34,824 nucleotides of DNA from Chlamydiae bacterium CG10_big_fil_rev_8_21_14_0_10_35_9 (GTDB lineage: Bacteria; Chlamydiota; Chlamydiia; Chlamydiales; SM23-39): contig PFAC01000019.1 in assembly GCA_002773835.1 (NCBI GenBank), positions 1-34,824 on the forward strand. The letters run 5' to 3'. Positions within the stretch are counted from its first letter, which is position 1; every line of letters starts with the position of its first letter. Of this stretch, positions 23,747 through 32,872 are shown piece after piece. The notes beneath the pieces are model-generated. The model saw nothing but the letters and a program-made list of their open reading frames with translations, was not told the origin of the DNA and ran no database searches. The position numbers and the translations under genes were made by a program.

Positions 23747-26700
23747 TTAAGATTTTCGTAAGATCTCTATAAGCTCTTCTCTTGATAGCTTTTTAAGCTG
23801 ATCACTATCGTCTTTCCCTAAAAGTTCTTCAGTCAAGCCTAACTTTCTTTCAATAAGACTATGAATATCTTCTTCTAATGTGTTTTTAGTCACTAGCTTG
23901 AAAACCTGAACCCCTCGATTTTGCCCAATACGATGAACCCTATCGGTTGCTTGATTTTCTTTAGCGGGATTCCACCATCTGTCATAATGAATCACAACAG
24001 ATCCTGCCGTAAGATCAATCCCTACGCCTGCGGCTAAAAGAGAAGCCACAAAAACGGAACATTTTGGGTCTTCTTGAAATTTTCTAATTTGATCATGTCT
24101 TTTTTTAGTAGCTCCTTTAATAGATGCGAAAGAAATGTTTTTCTCTTTTAAGTGCTGCTCAATTATCGTTAACATATCTAAGTACTGAGAAAAAACAACT
24201 AATTTTTGTCCACTTTCAATCGCTTCATTTAAAAGCTCAACAAATAAATCCCACTTTCCACTTTTGTGATTTTTATAGGATTTTGGATCTTTAAGAAACA
24301 AGCTGGGGTGATTGCAAATTTGCTTGAGCTTGGACAATATCGAAAATATATGAAGATAAGGAACGGGTTCTGCTTCATTTTCTAATGTCGATAAAAGCTC
24401 ATGTTTACTTTGCCGCAATGTTTCGTTATAAATTTTCTGCTGCTCTTCTGATAACTGGCAGTAAGCAAGCTCTTCCATTTTTTCTGGAAGATCAAATAAC
24501 ACATCCCTTTTTTTTCTTCTTAAAATAAAAGGCTTTATTATTTTGGATAAGATCTTTTTCTTTTCAGGATCTTGATTGCGCTCAATGGGATTAATGAACA
24601 TTTCTCTAAAAGTACTCATAGCAGGCAGATAATTAGGCAAAACAACATCAAATAAGGCCTTTAGCTCTGACAAATAGTTTTCAATGGGTGTTCCCGTAAG
24701 ACCAAGCCTCATATTGGCTTTAATTTGTTTGCAGGATTTGTGCGTTTGAGATTGAGGATTCTTAGCAATTTGAAGCTCATCAAAAACAACTACTTCAAAT
24801 TTAAATGACTTAAGGTTTTCATTTTTTTGTCTCAAGATTCCATAAGATGTAAGAAGTAAGTCGTACGTCTCTTCAAAAGACTCTAACGAGCGTTCTATTC
24901 CATAATAAGTAAGTACTCTCATCTTTGGTAAAAATCTTTTAATGAGATCTTCCCAATGATAAATCACGGATGTGGGACAAATAACCATGTATTTATTCAT
25001 ACACTCAGTATCTTCATTCATAACAGAAGCTAAAAGGGCCATTGTTTGATGTGTTTTCCCAAGTCCCATATCATCACATAAAATACCTGATAATCCATGT
25101 GCGTATAAAAACCAAAGCCATTGCACCCCTATTTCCTGATAGGGTCTTAATTTAGCTTGCAAAAGATGGGTATCTAGCAGCCTTTCAGTCTGTAGAGAAG
25201 AGATTTCCTTTAAATACTTTCTCATCTCTTGAGCATCTTTATTTTGAGCTCTAGTAGGTGAAATCTCTTCAAAGATGCAAAGCCTGAGCCATTCTAAAGT
25301 AGTAAGTTTAAGAAGCTGGGTTTCCGTAGAAATTTTACGGCTGCTTAATTCGATTAGCCAACGAAATCTTGTATCAAGTAGATTTATTAACCCTGCACTA
25401 GAAAAAAAATATTGTTTATTTTCATGTATCTTTTGCCAAACATCAGACAGCGCTACCTCCCCCAACTCTGATTTAAACTTAAGATCAACGAGCCAAAATA
25501 CTTTATTTTTTCTTTTTTGCTTTTTTAGTTTTTTAAGGTTTAACTTCAACCTTTTCGGTTTTTTAAGCTTTTTATCTAAATTGGATATATAAGGAGATAG
25601 TTTTTCTAATTCATAGTTTAAAAAATAGTTTTCTTGGGACTGTGGAATTTTTCTTTCTTTGCTATAGCGTTCTGGCAATCTCGCACTAAAAGGTAGTTTA
25701 GAAAAGCCCTCATCTCGAACAAAAACATATTCATCAAAGTAAAGTACATCTTTTTCCGTATAACCTTCTTGAAAGTGAACCTTAGGGCAAAGGAATATAT
25801 TTTCATCTATCACTTGAATGCTTAAAGTAGTTTTTTTAATAGGACAGCTGTCAGCAAAAAAGTGATGTATATTTTCCAGTTCTACTTCATGCTCTTTTAT
25901 AAAATTGGGGACTTCGGATTCAGCTAATTGCAAACCTGGCCTTATAGACAGAGGTCTGCCGGATTCTCTTTTTAAATAAAAGCCTTGGTTTTGAATGTAA
26001 AGCCAATCACCAAAATCAATGGTTTTTCCAGACCCTTTAGGTAGCTCTATTTTTAAGTAAAACTCAAGTTCTTTCTCTTTTGTAACTTGATATTTAAACC
26101 GGCTTTGAAGAGTTCCAAAATGCGTTTCGAATCCTTTCTTATCATTGAGCCATACTCTATGTGAATGAATAAAGTCAGAAACATGCTCCTTTTCAATGAC
26201 TTTTTCTTTGGTATCAAACAAGGCATCTTCTAAAAAATAAAATCCTTTTCCAGAAACATAATACCATGGTGGGAAAAACTCTGACTTCTTATCTTCTGTC
26301 TCATCTAGTGAATGCACATACGTAGTGACATGCAGCCTTTCTTTCTTATCAAAAAACAATCGGTAGTTTGCTAAAGTGGGATATTTAAATACTTTAATAT
26401 CTTCCAAAGTTTTTTCGAAGGTTTCAGTATATTCGGAAAGAATATTTCCAATTTCATGACTTTGGATATTTTGTTTCTCAAGTAATGGATCCGGAATAAG
26501 AGGTCTAAACCCAACATTTTCAATATAAATGTATTGACCTACCTTGTACCCTGCATTTTTTTCAAGACTGTGTCCATTTTCTTTTGCATGAACGTGAAAT
26601 TCTTTTTTTATTTCATCATATTTAATACTTTGAATCTTTTCTTCCACATCACCTAAAACACTGAGAGGCATTTTAACTGTATTTAAAGTGGGTATCAACT

Positions 26701-27436
26701 GAGGCCACTTGGCTTCAGAAATATAGGCTTCAATAATAAGCAGATCATCAAATGTGATTGTGATTTGATGAGGAGGTGATACTTTTTCTTCTAAAAAAGT
26801 AATCTTGTATGGGTGATTGTTATCTTGCAAAAAAGCTAGCCACTTCGCTACATCAGACCAAAAAGAAAGCTCAAAATTGATTTCATGAGAGGCCTGTCCT
26901 TTTTTCCACTGAAAAAGCTCTTCTTCAGATATTTGAGAAAATTTTAGAGGAACCGCTTCCTGATCAATTTTAGAAGAATTTAATGCACTATTAAACTTTT
27001 CTATAGCTGCATCGGATAAAAGTTGGAGATCAAATAGCTTTTTGTGCGTTTTAGAAAGAAAAAGAAAATGTCCTTTTTTCTCTTTTTTTAAGGTTTTATC
27101 AGTAAAGCCTATTCTTAATGATAAAGAAAAGCAAAAAGCTTTCCAAAATGACTTCTCATATCTTTTTTCTAAAGTTTCTTTCGAGTCCCTAAAAATAGCA
27201 AGATAAGCAGCCGCTAAATGAAGGCACTGCTTTTCCTGAACGCAAGAGCAAAAAGCATCCTGAATAATTCCTTGTGCATCAAATTGTATAAAAGGGAAAT
27301 AAGAGGCCTGCTCTTTATCATCGAATATTTCAACTTGATATGTCCCTTTAGAAAAGACAATATCCTTGACATGCCCTGCATTAATAATATGTTCTGCTCG
27401 ATCCAAATATTGTAAAACGAAGTCAGGTAAACTCAT
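23747..27436 (-). CDS. SWIM zinc-finger SNF2 family helicase/ATPase
   Basis: A 1229-residue protein. A SWIM zinc finger lies near residues 57-75 (FCSCVQEKQCLHLAAAY, CxC-x5-CxH). A long middle part of ~650 residues has repeated beta-rich 'YIQNQGFYL' stretches (YIENVGFRPL, YVSGKGFYFL, YIQNQGFYLK, FVRDEGFSKL). The SNF2 motor follows from about residue 770: Walker A DDMGLGKTHQT, a DELQ box (VVFDELQIAKN, DEAQ being more usual), LTGTPIENYLSELKALFD, and the helicase C motif RVHRIGQNRGVQVFKL. Chlamydia has two proteins of this type (CT555, CT708) of about this size. The motor moves along or remodels DNA-protein complexes; its target in chlamydiae is not established. It lies 86 bases downstream of ald on the same strand. 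Confidence 0.92.
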   Translation of the reverse strand: MSLPDFVLQYLDRAEHIINAGHVKDIVFSKGTYQVEIFDDKEQASYFPFIQFDAQGIIQDAFCSCVQEKQCLHLAAAYLAIFRDSKETLEKRYEKSFWKAFCFSLSLRIGFTDKTLKKEKKGHFLFLSKTHKKLFDLQLLSDAAIEKFNSALNSSKIDQEAVPLKFSQISEEELFQWKKGQASHEINFELSFWSDVAKWLAFLQDNNHPYKITFLEEKVSPPHQITITFDDLLIIEAYISEAKWPQLIPTLNTVKMPLSVLGDVEEKIQSIKYDEIKKEFHVHAKENGHSLEKNAGYKVGQYIYIENVGFRPLIPDPLLEKQNIQSHEIGNILSEYTETFEKTLEDIKVFKYPTLANYRLFFDKKERLHVTTYVHSLDETEDKKSEFFPPWYYVSGKGFYFLEDALFDTKEKVIEKEHVSDFIHSHRVWLNDKKGFETHFGTLQSRFKYQVTKEKELEFYLKIELPKGSGKTIDFGDWLYIQNQGFYLKRESGRPLSIRPGLQLAESEVPNFIKEHEVELENIHHFFADSCPIKKTTLSIQVIDENIFLCPKVHFQEGYTEKDVLYFDEYVFVRDEGFSKLPFSARLPERYSKERKIPQSQENYFLNYELEKLSPYISNLDKKLKKPKRLKLNLKKLKKQKRKNKVFWLVDLKFKSELGEVALSDVWQKIHENKQYFFSSAGLINLLDTRFRWLIELSSRKISTETQLLKLTTLEWLRLCIFEEISPTRAQNKDAQEMRKYLKEISSLQTERLLDTHLLQAKLRPYQEIGVQWLWFLYAHGLSGILCDDMGLGKTHQTMALLASVMNEDTECMNKYMVICPTSVIYHWEDLIKRFLPKMRVLTYYGIERSLESFEETYDLLLTSYGILRQKNENLKSFKFEVVVFDELQIAKNPQSQTHKSCKQIKANMRLGLTGTPIENYLSELKALFDVVLPNYLPAMSTFREMFINPIERNQDPEKKKILSKIIKPFILRRKKRDVLFDLPEKMEELAYCQLSEEQQKIYNETLRQSKHELLSTLENEAEPVPYLHIFSILSKLKQICNHPSLFLKDPKSYKNHKSGKWDLFVELLNEAIESGQKLVVFSQYLDMLTIIEQHLKEKNISFASIKGATKKRHDQIRKFQEDPKCSVFVASLLAAGVGIDLTAGSVVIHYDRWWNPAKENQATDRVHRIGQNRGVQVFKLVTKNTLEEDIHSLIERKLGLTEELLGKDDSDQLKKLSREELIEILRKS

Positions 27437-27522
27437 TTTTTAAATATACAATTTCCCTAACTTCGTTTCTAATAGTGTTGGAATTACTTGTCTAGCGATT
27501 TAAGACTAACACGAAAGCAATG

Positions 27523-28638
27523 CTATTTTAACATTTCGTCCGGCGACACATAGTCATAGCCTAAATCTTTAGCAACAGGCTCATTTGTAACTTTGCCTAA
27601 GCAGACATTAAGCCCCATTTTAAGATGAACGTTTTCTTTCATTGCCTTTTTATAGCCTAGATTAGCGAGCTTCAAAGCAAAAGGAAGCGTTGCATTAGTA
27701 AGTCCTTCTGTTGCCGTTCTAGCTGCTGCTGATGGCATATTTGTCACGCAGTAATGAACGACACCTTCTACAATATAAGTAGGCTCTTTATGAGTAGTTG
27801 GTCGAGATGTTTCAAAACATCCACCCTGGTCTATTGCAACATCCACTACAACTGAGCCAGGCTGCATTTTTTTCACCATGTCATACGTCACAAGTTTTGG
27901 TGCAGCGCCTCCTGGGATCAAAACAGCACCAATAACTAAATCTGCAGTTAGCAACTCTTCTTCGATAGCTGCCGGAGTAGAATATCGTGTTTTCAATGCT
28001 GGTGCATATTGCTCATTAAGTTGTCGAAGCCTTGGAAAAGAGACGTCAAAAATAGTTACATCAGCTCCAAGCCCTAATGCCATGCGCATTGCTTCAGTTC
28101 CTACAATACCACCCCCTAAGACAACCACTTTACCTGGCTTAACTCCGGGAATACCACCTAAAAGAACACCTCTTCCTCCATTAATCATTTGAAGAGCAGT
28201 AGCGCCTGCTTGCACAGAAACTCTACCAGCAACTTCACTCATGGGAACAAGAAGTGGTAATCGATTATATGCATCGGTTACAGTTTCATAGGCTATACCT
28301 ACTACTTTTTGCTTTAAAAGAGCTTCTGTTTGATCTGGATCTGGAGCTAAATGTAAATAGGTGAAAAGAATTTGCCCTTCTTTTAAAAGAGGAAACTCTT
28401 CTGGTTGAGGCTCTTTTACTTTTATAATCATTTCGGCATAAGAATAAACATCTTCTATAGTAGGAACAATTTTTGCTCCTGCCTCTTTATACATTTCATC
28501 GGTAAAGCCAATTTTTTCCCCAGCTTTAGTTTGTATGACAACTTCGTGTCCTTTAGCAAGAAAAGCTTTTACCGTATGAGGAGTTGCACCAACGCGAAAT
28601 TCACTAGATTTAACTTCTTTAGGTACTCCAATTTTCAT
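27523..28638 (-). CDS. ald: Alanine dehydrogenase
   Basis: NAD-dependent interconversion of L-alanine with pyruvate and ammonia. At 371 residues it has exactly the family's usual length. It begins [20 protein letters not shown] as expected. Catalytic K75 ([11 protein letters not shown]) and H96 (YLHLAPD) are in place, and the Rossmann motif is [20 protein letters not shown] near residue 172, followed by VTIFD. The stop codon of dapF overlaps this ATG by 4 bases (ATGA), so translation is coupled. Chlamydiaceae, as far as I know, lack this enzyme. Here it is the fourth gene after glyA-clpP-dapF, so alanine supply or breakdown is tied to cell-wall and one-carbon genes. Confidence 0.95.
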   Translation of the reverse strand: MKIGVPKEVKSSEFRVGATPHTVKAFLAKGHEVVIQTKAGEKIGFTDEMYKEAGAKIVPTIEDVYSYAEMIIKVKEPQPEEFPLLKEGQILFTYLHLAPDPDQTEALLKQKVVGIAYETVTDAYNRLPLLVPMSEVAGRVSVQAGATALQMINGGRGVLLGGIPGVKPGKVVVLGGGIVGTEAMRMALGLGADVTIFDVSFPRLRQLNEQYAPALKTRYSTPAAIEEELLTADLVIGAVLIPGGAAPKLVTYDMVKKMQPGSVVVDVAIDQGGCFETSRPTTHKEPTYIVEGVVHYCVTNMPSAAARTATEGLTNATLPFALKLANLGYKKAMKENVHLKMGLNVCLGKVTNEPVAKDLGYDYVSPDEMLK

Positions 28639-29438
28639 TTTCTCTCTCCAATTTTAAGGTTAACTTGTCCAGAAAATATTTTTTCCGGTTTCGCTACAAG
28701 CTGCACTTGCTCAGGCAATGAGAAGCGGATCTCAACCACTCCTCCGGGGTGCACCACTTTTATAGGACCTTCAAGCTTGAATACTTCTTTTGCGGCAAAT
28801 GCAGATGCAATTGCACCAGTCCCACATCCCAACGTTTCACTTTCTACTCCTCTTTCATAGGTCCTAACAAAAATAGAAGAACCTCCTTTATAGGAAGCAA
28901 AATTTATATTAGCCCCACTTGGTTGAAAGTGGAAGTGATTTCTTAGCAGTCTCCCCAGAGATGAGACATTGACAAGCTCTAGGTCATCCACAAATGTGAT
29001 CACATGGGGAACTCCTGAGTTTACAAAATGGTAAGTAATTTCTTGCTTTTCTAAAGTAACTTTTTGAAAAAATTTACTCTTTTCAGGCACTTTAATGGCA
29101 AGGCTTACATTGCCCTGATCAATGTCTACACTGACTTGTGAATCTACTAACTCAAGGGAAACCCGCTGATTGATCAGCCCCTTTTCGTGCAAAAAATGAG
29201 TTAAACAGCAAATGCCATTTCCACAGCTTTCTGCCTCATTGCCGTCAGAATTCAAAATGCGCATTCTATAATCGCATTTTTCCGATTTTTGTAGCAGTAT
29301 TATTCCATCTGCACCGATTCCAAAATTTCTATGACAGAGTTTTTTTATAAAAACTCTATTTAGAATAGGGAAATGACCTTCACGATCATCTATGATGATA
29401 AAATCATTCCCTACTTGATTGTATTTTGTGAAAAACAT
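28635..29438 (-). CDS. dapF: Diaminopimelate epimerase
   Basis: Converts LL-diaminopimelate into meso-diaminopimelate for lysine and peptidoglycan. At 267 residues it is near usual length. The two catalytic cysteines are present: C72 in AESCGNGICC and C205 in ETLGCGTGAIASA. The start (KYNQVGNDFIIID) matches the family's K-x-x-G-x-G/N-D-F pattern. It overlaps the clpP stop by one base and the ald start by four bases, inside the glyA-clpP-dapF cluster also known from Chlamydia trachomatis. In chlamydiae LL-DAP comes from the DapL aminotransferase route. Confidence 0.96.
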   Translation of the reverse strand: MFFTKYNQVGNDFIIIDDREGHFPILNRVFIKKLCHRNFGIGADGIILLQKSEKCDYRMRILNSDGNEAESCGNGICCLTHFLHEKGLINQRVSLELVDSQVSVDIDQGNVSLAIKVPEKSKFFQKVTLEKQEITYHFVNSGVPHVITFVDDLELVNVSSLGRLLRNHFHFQPSGANINFASYKGGSSIFVRTYERGVESETLGCGTGAIASAFAAKEVFKLEGPIKVVHPGGVVEIRFSLPEQVQLVAKPEKIFSGQVNLKIGERK

Positions 29439-30031
29439 TATTGTAAAAAGGAATCAAGCTCTTTGCTGCTCTGAATAACATGATCTATAAGGTTCATTTC
29501 TTCAGCAGCCTCTTTAGCTGTCATCCAATTATCTCTATCAATTGCTTTTTCGATGGTTTTTTTGTCTTTTCCCGAAGATTGACAGTAGATATCAACAATG
29601 ATTTCCCTTGTTTTCAGCATTTCTTTTGCTTGAATTTCCAAATCTGTCGCTTGACCTTTAATAATACCACCAATCAACGGTTGGTGAATCATGATCCTTG
29701 AGTACTGCGTAGCAAGGCGCATTCCTTTAGAAGCCGACAAAGAAAGCAAGGATCCCATAGATGCGGCAAGTCCTGTTACAAGAGTAACTACGGGACTTGT
29801 AAGAAGCTGAATAGTATCCCAGATGGCAAATCCTGCATCCACTGATCCTCCAGGAGAATTAATCATAAATAAGATAGGCTTTCCTGGATTCTCCCATTCT
29901 AAGAACCACAATTTTCTAATAAGGTCTTTCGCGGTATTTTGATCAACTTGATCAGAGAGAAATACCCTTCTTTTAGATAAAAGTGCGTGCTCTATTCTAT
30001 CATCTAAACTTTTTAGTTGACCTTCTGCCAT
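29438..30031 (-). CDS. clpP: ATP-dependent Clp protease proteolytic subunit
   Basis: Ring-forming serine protease subunit that works with ClpX/ClpC. It has 197 residues. The triad is S91 (GLAASMGSLLS), H116 (IMIHQPLIGG) and D167 (DRDNWMTAKEA). It starts directly with MAEGQLK and a mature-like sequence. Chlamydiae have two ClpP paralogues; the one next to glyA and dapF in C. trachomatis is ClpP1 as I recall, so this is probably ClpP1. AAGGAAATAAT precedes the ATG. The gene starts 24 bases after glyA and ends in the TAATG overlap with dapF. Confidence 0.95.
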   Translation of the reverse strand: MAEGQLKSLDDRIEHALLSKRRVFLSDQVDQNTAKDLIRKLWFLEWENPGKPILFMINSPGGSVDAGFAIWDTIQLLTSPVVTLVTGLAASMGSLLSLSASKGMRLATQYSRIMIHQPLIGGIIKGQATDLEIQAKEMLKTREIIVDIYCQSSGKDKKTIEKAIDRDNWMTAKEAAEEMNLIDHVIQSSKELDSFLQ

Positions 30032-30055
30032 ATTATTTCCTTCCCTTAAACTTAA

Positions 30056-31579
30056 TCATAATTTGCTTGCAACTTCTGTTTTTTTCAAGACATTTTGTGC
30101 CTCGTTACCTAAAACAAGCTCCGGATAAAGTGGATATTCTATCAATAATTCCTTAACTTGACCTTTAGCTTTTTCTAAAGCTGAAGGGGTAATTTCAAAT
30201 TTTGCTTTAGAAAGCTTCCCTTCTTTAGTTGTTGTAGGTTTTGTGTTTTTCAATAAATGTACCATGGTTTTTGCAATAACTTCCATTTCATCTTCTTTCA
30301 TGCCCAACGTGGTAACAGCTGGGGCTCCGAGACGGATCCCCGATGTATACCAAGGACCATTTTCATCTAGAGGGATAGAATTTCTATTACAAGTCAATGA
30401 AGCTTCTCTTAAAGCAAGTTCAGCCTGCCGACCTGTTAAGCCAAACCCTTTGGCAACATCCACTAAAACTATATGATTATCTGTTCCCCTTGTAATTACA
30501 GGAATATTTTCTTTAATCAGAGCTTTAGCTAATGCTTTGGCATTTTTAACGATTTGAGAAGCATAAGTTTTGAAGGCATCTGTTTTTGCTTCTGCAAAAG
30601 CAACAGCTTTTGCAGCTATTACATGAGGCATGGGGCCACCTAAGACAATAGGACACCCTTTGTCAACTGTTTCACTAAACTCTTTTTGACAAAGTACTAA
30701 ACCCCCTCTTGGACCTCTGAGGGTTTTATGAGTAGTGGAGGTGACAATATGAGCATAAGGGATAGGGTTATTCACTCCTGTCATCACTTTTCCTGCCACC
30801 AACCCTGCAAAATGAGCCATGTCAACTAACAGTACAGCGCCAACACTGTCAGCAATTTCTCTCATTTTCGCAAAATCAATAAGCCTGGAATATGCTGAGT
30901 AACCAGCAATGAGGATTAATGGCCTCACCTCTTTTACTTGTTTTTGCAATGCTGCATAATCGATAAGAGCAGTATTTGGATCTACTTCATATGGAAATGA
31001 GTTCATCATTTTAGCTGTAACGTTGTATCTGTATCCATGAGTTAAATGTCCTCCGGAATTTAAAGACATTCCCATCACCTTCTGATTGATTAACAGCTGC
31101 CTGATTTTTTCGTGTTCTTCTTTAGTCAGCTCCTCTAAATTTTTTTTAGACAGAGCCTCCATTTCCGGGGTTTGTACTTTTTGGTACAAAATAGCCCAGA
31201 GAGCAACAAGGTTTGCATCTGCTCCTGAATGCGGTTGAACATAGGCATGATCTGCTTCAAAAATTTCCTTAGCAAGTTCATTTGCTCTTCCTTCAACAGC
31301 ATCAACATGTTCACAGCCGGCATAAAATCTATGACCTACATACCCTTCACTATATTTGTCCGTAAAAAGATTGCCCATTGCTAGCTGCACCTCTAGAGAG
31401 GAATAGTTTTCTGAGGCAATCAGCTTTAAGTGGGACCTTTGATCTTCTAATTCTCTAATAATTTCTTTAGGGATCTCGGGACTTTTTTCTCCTACCGCAT
31501 CCAATGCAGCCATATAAGCAATAGCTTTTTTTGTCCTTTTTTCTTTCTTGACTTTGTCAAAATAATTTTCTAAATACAT
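30056..31579 (-). CDS. glyA: Serine hydroxymethyltransferase
   Basis: PLP enzyme that moves a one-carbon unit between serine and tetrahydrofolate; chlamydial GlyA has also been reported to have alanine racemase activity. I place the start at the ATG at 31579 (MYLENYFDKV), which has AGGAG 6 bases upstream, giving 507 residues, close to the ~497 of C. trachomatis. A longer frame from 31645 would add 22 residues with no family match. Motifs: KLIASENYSS, VQPHSGADANL, VLLVDMAHFAGLVAGKV, and PLP lysine in TSTTHKTLRGPRGG. The insert around residues 130-165 and the long N-terminus are chlamydial-type features. It leads the glyA-clpP-dapF-ald operon and diverges from cdsZ. Confidence 0.96.
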   Translation of the reverse strand: MYLENYFDKVKKEKRTKKAIAYMAALDAVGEKSPEIPKEIIRELEDQRSHLKLIASENYSSLEVQLAMGNLFTDKYSEGYVGHRFYAGCEHVDAVEGRANELAKEIFEADHAYVQPHSGADANLVALWAILYQKVQTPEMEALSKKNLEELTKEEHEKIRQLLINQKVMGMSLNSGGHLTHGYRYNVTAKMMNSFPYEVDPNTALIDYAALQKQVKEVRPLILIAGYSAYSRLIDFAKMREIADSVGAVLLVDMAHFAGLVAGKVMTGVNNPIPYAHIVTSTTHKTLRGPRGGLVLCQKEFSETVDKGCPIVLGGPMPHVIAAKAVAFAEAKTDAFKTYASQIVKNAKALAKALIKENIPVITRGTDNHIVLVDVAKGFGLTGRQAELALREASLTCNRNSIPLDENGPWYTSGIRLGAPAVTTLGMKEDEMEVIAKTMVHLLKNTKPTTTKEGKLSKAKFEITPSALEKAKGQVKELLIEYPLYPELVLGNEAQNVLKKTEVASKL

Positions 31580-31620
31580 AAGATCTCCTAATAACTGGTA
31601 AACAATAGAACATATTTGAT

Positions 31621-31642
31621 ATTCCTTTTTCCTTGAAGGAAT
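31621..31642. promoter_or_regulatory. Inverted repeat in the glyA/cdsZ divergent region
   Basis: ATTCCTT at 31621-31627 and AAGGAAT at 31636-31642 form a 7-base inverted repeat with an 8-base centre. It lies about 45 bases upstream of the glyA start and 64 bases upstream of the cdsZ start. It may be an operator or a short leader hairpin. No clear -35/-10 pair was found for either gene. Confidence 0.3.
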
Positions 31643-31705
31643 CATTTATTTTCGGTTAAATTATTTGGTGACGTCTATTCATAAACCAAAATCCTCTGAG
31701 GTAAA

Positions 31706-32473
31706 ATGCTTAAAACTCTCAAAAATATTATTGATGTTCAAGAACTCGACATGAAGATGATACGTTTAATGCGTTTAAAAAAAGAACGTCAGAACGAGCT
31801 TGCTCATATTGACTCTTTACGTCAAGACTTGAAAAAACAGCTTTTAGAAAAAGAAAATGAAATTGTAGAACTCAATCAAAATATTGCTTCACAAGAAGCA
31901 AAAATTGAAGACGTTTCCGAAAAAATCCAAAAGCTTGAATCCAAGCAAATGAGCGTTAAAAAAGTTGACGAATTCAACGCACTGACACAAGAGCTTACCC
32001 AATCTGAAAGGGAAAAAGCTGCTACTGAGCAAATTGCAAGTGATTTGATCGATAAAAGAAATTTGGAAGAAGAGATTTTAGAAAAAATAAAAGAAAGTCT
32101 TAAAGAATCTGAAGATTCAAGCCGAGCACTTGTTGAAGAAATCAAATCTAGTATTCAGTCTATCAACGAAGAAGGCAAAGAATTAAAATCTCAAAGAGAT
32201 GTTCTTGCAAAAGATGCTGACGTAGAAGTTTTAAAAATTTACGACAAACTTCTTCAAAACAAAAGAGACAGAGTAGTTGTTCCTATCGAAAACAGAACTT
32301 GCAGCGGCTGCCACATTGCTTTAACTGCTCAACATGAAAATTTAGTAAGAAAAGGCGAAAAGCTTGTCTTTTGCGAACATTGTTCTCGCATTCATTACTG
32401 GCAAGAAAGTGACGCTTTAGAAGGAACATCTGTAGCTACGAAAAGACGTAGAAGAAGGATGGCTGGAGTTTAA
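31706..32473 (+). CDS. cdsZ: CdsZ (CT398-like) coiled-coil zinc-ribbon protein
   Basis: A 255-residue protein. Residues about 15-180 are a long coiled coil. The C-terminal zinc ribbon has two CxxC pairs, CSGC at 199-202 and CEHC at 223-226, followed by SRIHYW. This is the make-up of CT398 of C. trachomatis (named CdsZ), reported to bind the sigma54 factor RpoN and T3SS parts. Related coiled-coil/zinc-ribbon proteins are widespread. GAGG lies before the ATG. The tail ends in an Arg-rich patch (KRRRRRMAGV). The rnpB gene begins right after the stop. Confidence 0.85.
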   Translation: MLKTLKNIIDVQELDMKMIRLMRLKKERQNELAHIDSLRQDLKKQLLEKENEIVELNQNIASQEAKIEDVSEKIQKLESKQMSVKKVDEFNALTQELTQSEREKAATEQIASDLIDKRNLEEEILEKIKESLKESEDSSRALVEEIKSSIQSINEEGKELKSQRDVLAKDADVEVLKIYDKLLQNKRDRVVVPIENRTCSGCHIALTAQHENLVRKGEKLVFCEHCSRIHYWQESDALEGTSVATKRRRRRMAGV

Positions 32474-32475
32474 TT

Positions 32476-32838
32476 TTTTAGGAAAGGCATGCAATCGCTG
32501 CTTTAATTTTAAGCAGAGGAAAGTCTGGACTTCACAGGTGAAGATACCAGAGAAAACCTGGGGGCCGCAAGGCTACGGAAAGTGCAACAGAAAACATGTC
32601 CACTGCATTTTTTTTGCAGGCAGAGTGAAAAATTTGACTTTGAGAGTCAAACATACTTAAGGCAACTTAAGGTGCTGCAAACCCTATCTGAAGCAAGACC
32701 TAAAAAAGGGAATGACTTATCACCAGAGTTTTCCCTGTGGATTGGTCGCATGAGGGCTTTGGTGACAAAGCCCCTAGATAAATGATTGCACAGCTTTTTA
32801 GCTGAACAGAATCCGGCTTACAGACTTTTCCTAAAAAA
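32476..32838 (+). ncRNA. rnpB: RNase P RNA
   Basis: The catalytic RNA that trims the 5' ends of tRNAs. The conserved block GCAGAGGAAAGTCTGGACTT (from 32514) matches the P4 5' half. GGTGCTGCAAACCC, GATGA-like and ACAGAATCCGGCTTACAGAC (ending near 32824) match the universal 3' blocks. The outer helix P1 can be drawn between TAGGAAA (32479-32485) and TTTCCTA (32826-32832). Boundaries are set by this pairing and are approximate. A 67-codon open frame inside (32582-32785) is a by-product, not a gene. The RNA gene starts right after cdsZ and ends before a strong terminator. Confidence 0.93.
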
Positions 32839-32840
32839 AT

Positions 32841-32871
32841 GGCAGAGGTTTTTCCTCTGCCTTTTTTTTTC
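32841..32871 (+). terminator. Rho-independent terminator of rnpB
   Basis: A perfect 8-base stem, GGCAGAGG and CCTCTGCC, with a five-T loop (32841-32861), is followed by a run of ten T's (32862-32871). A run of A's lies on the other side, so it may also serve the converging xerC gene, whose stop codon is just beyond. Confidence 0.92.
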
Positions 32872-32872
32872 T

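Noticed and set aside
31580..31645. Longer glyA start at 31645
   Set aside because: The added 22 residues match nothing expected for the family, and AGGAG sits at the right distance from the ATG at 31579.
32582..32785. 67-codon open frame on the plus strand
   Set aside because: It lies wholly inside rnpB, whose conserved RNA blocks explain the sequence; the peptide has no recognisable pattern.
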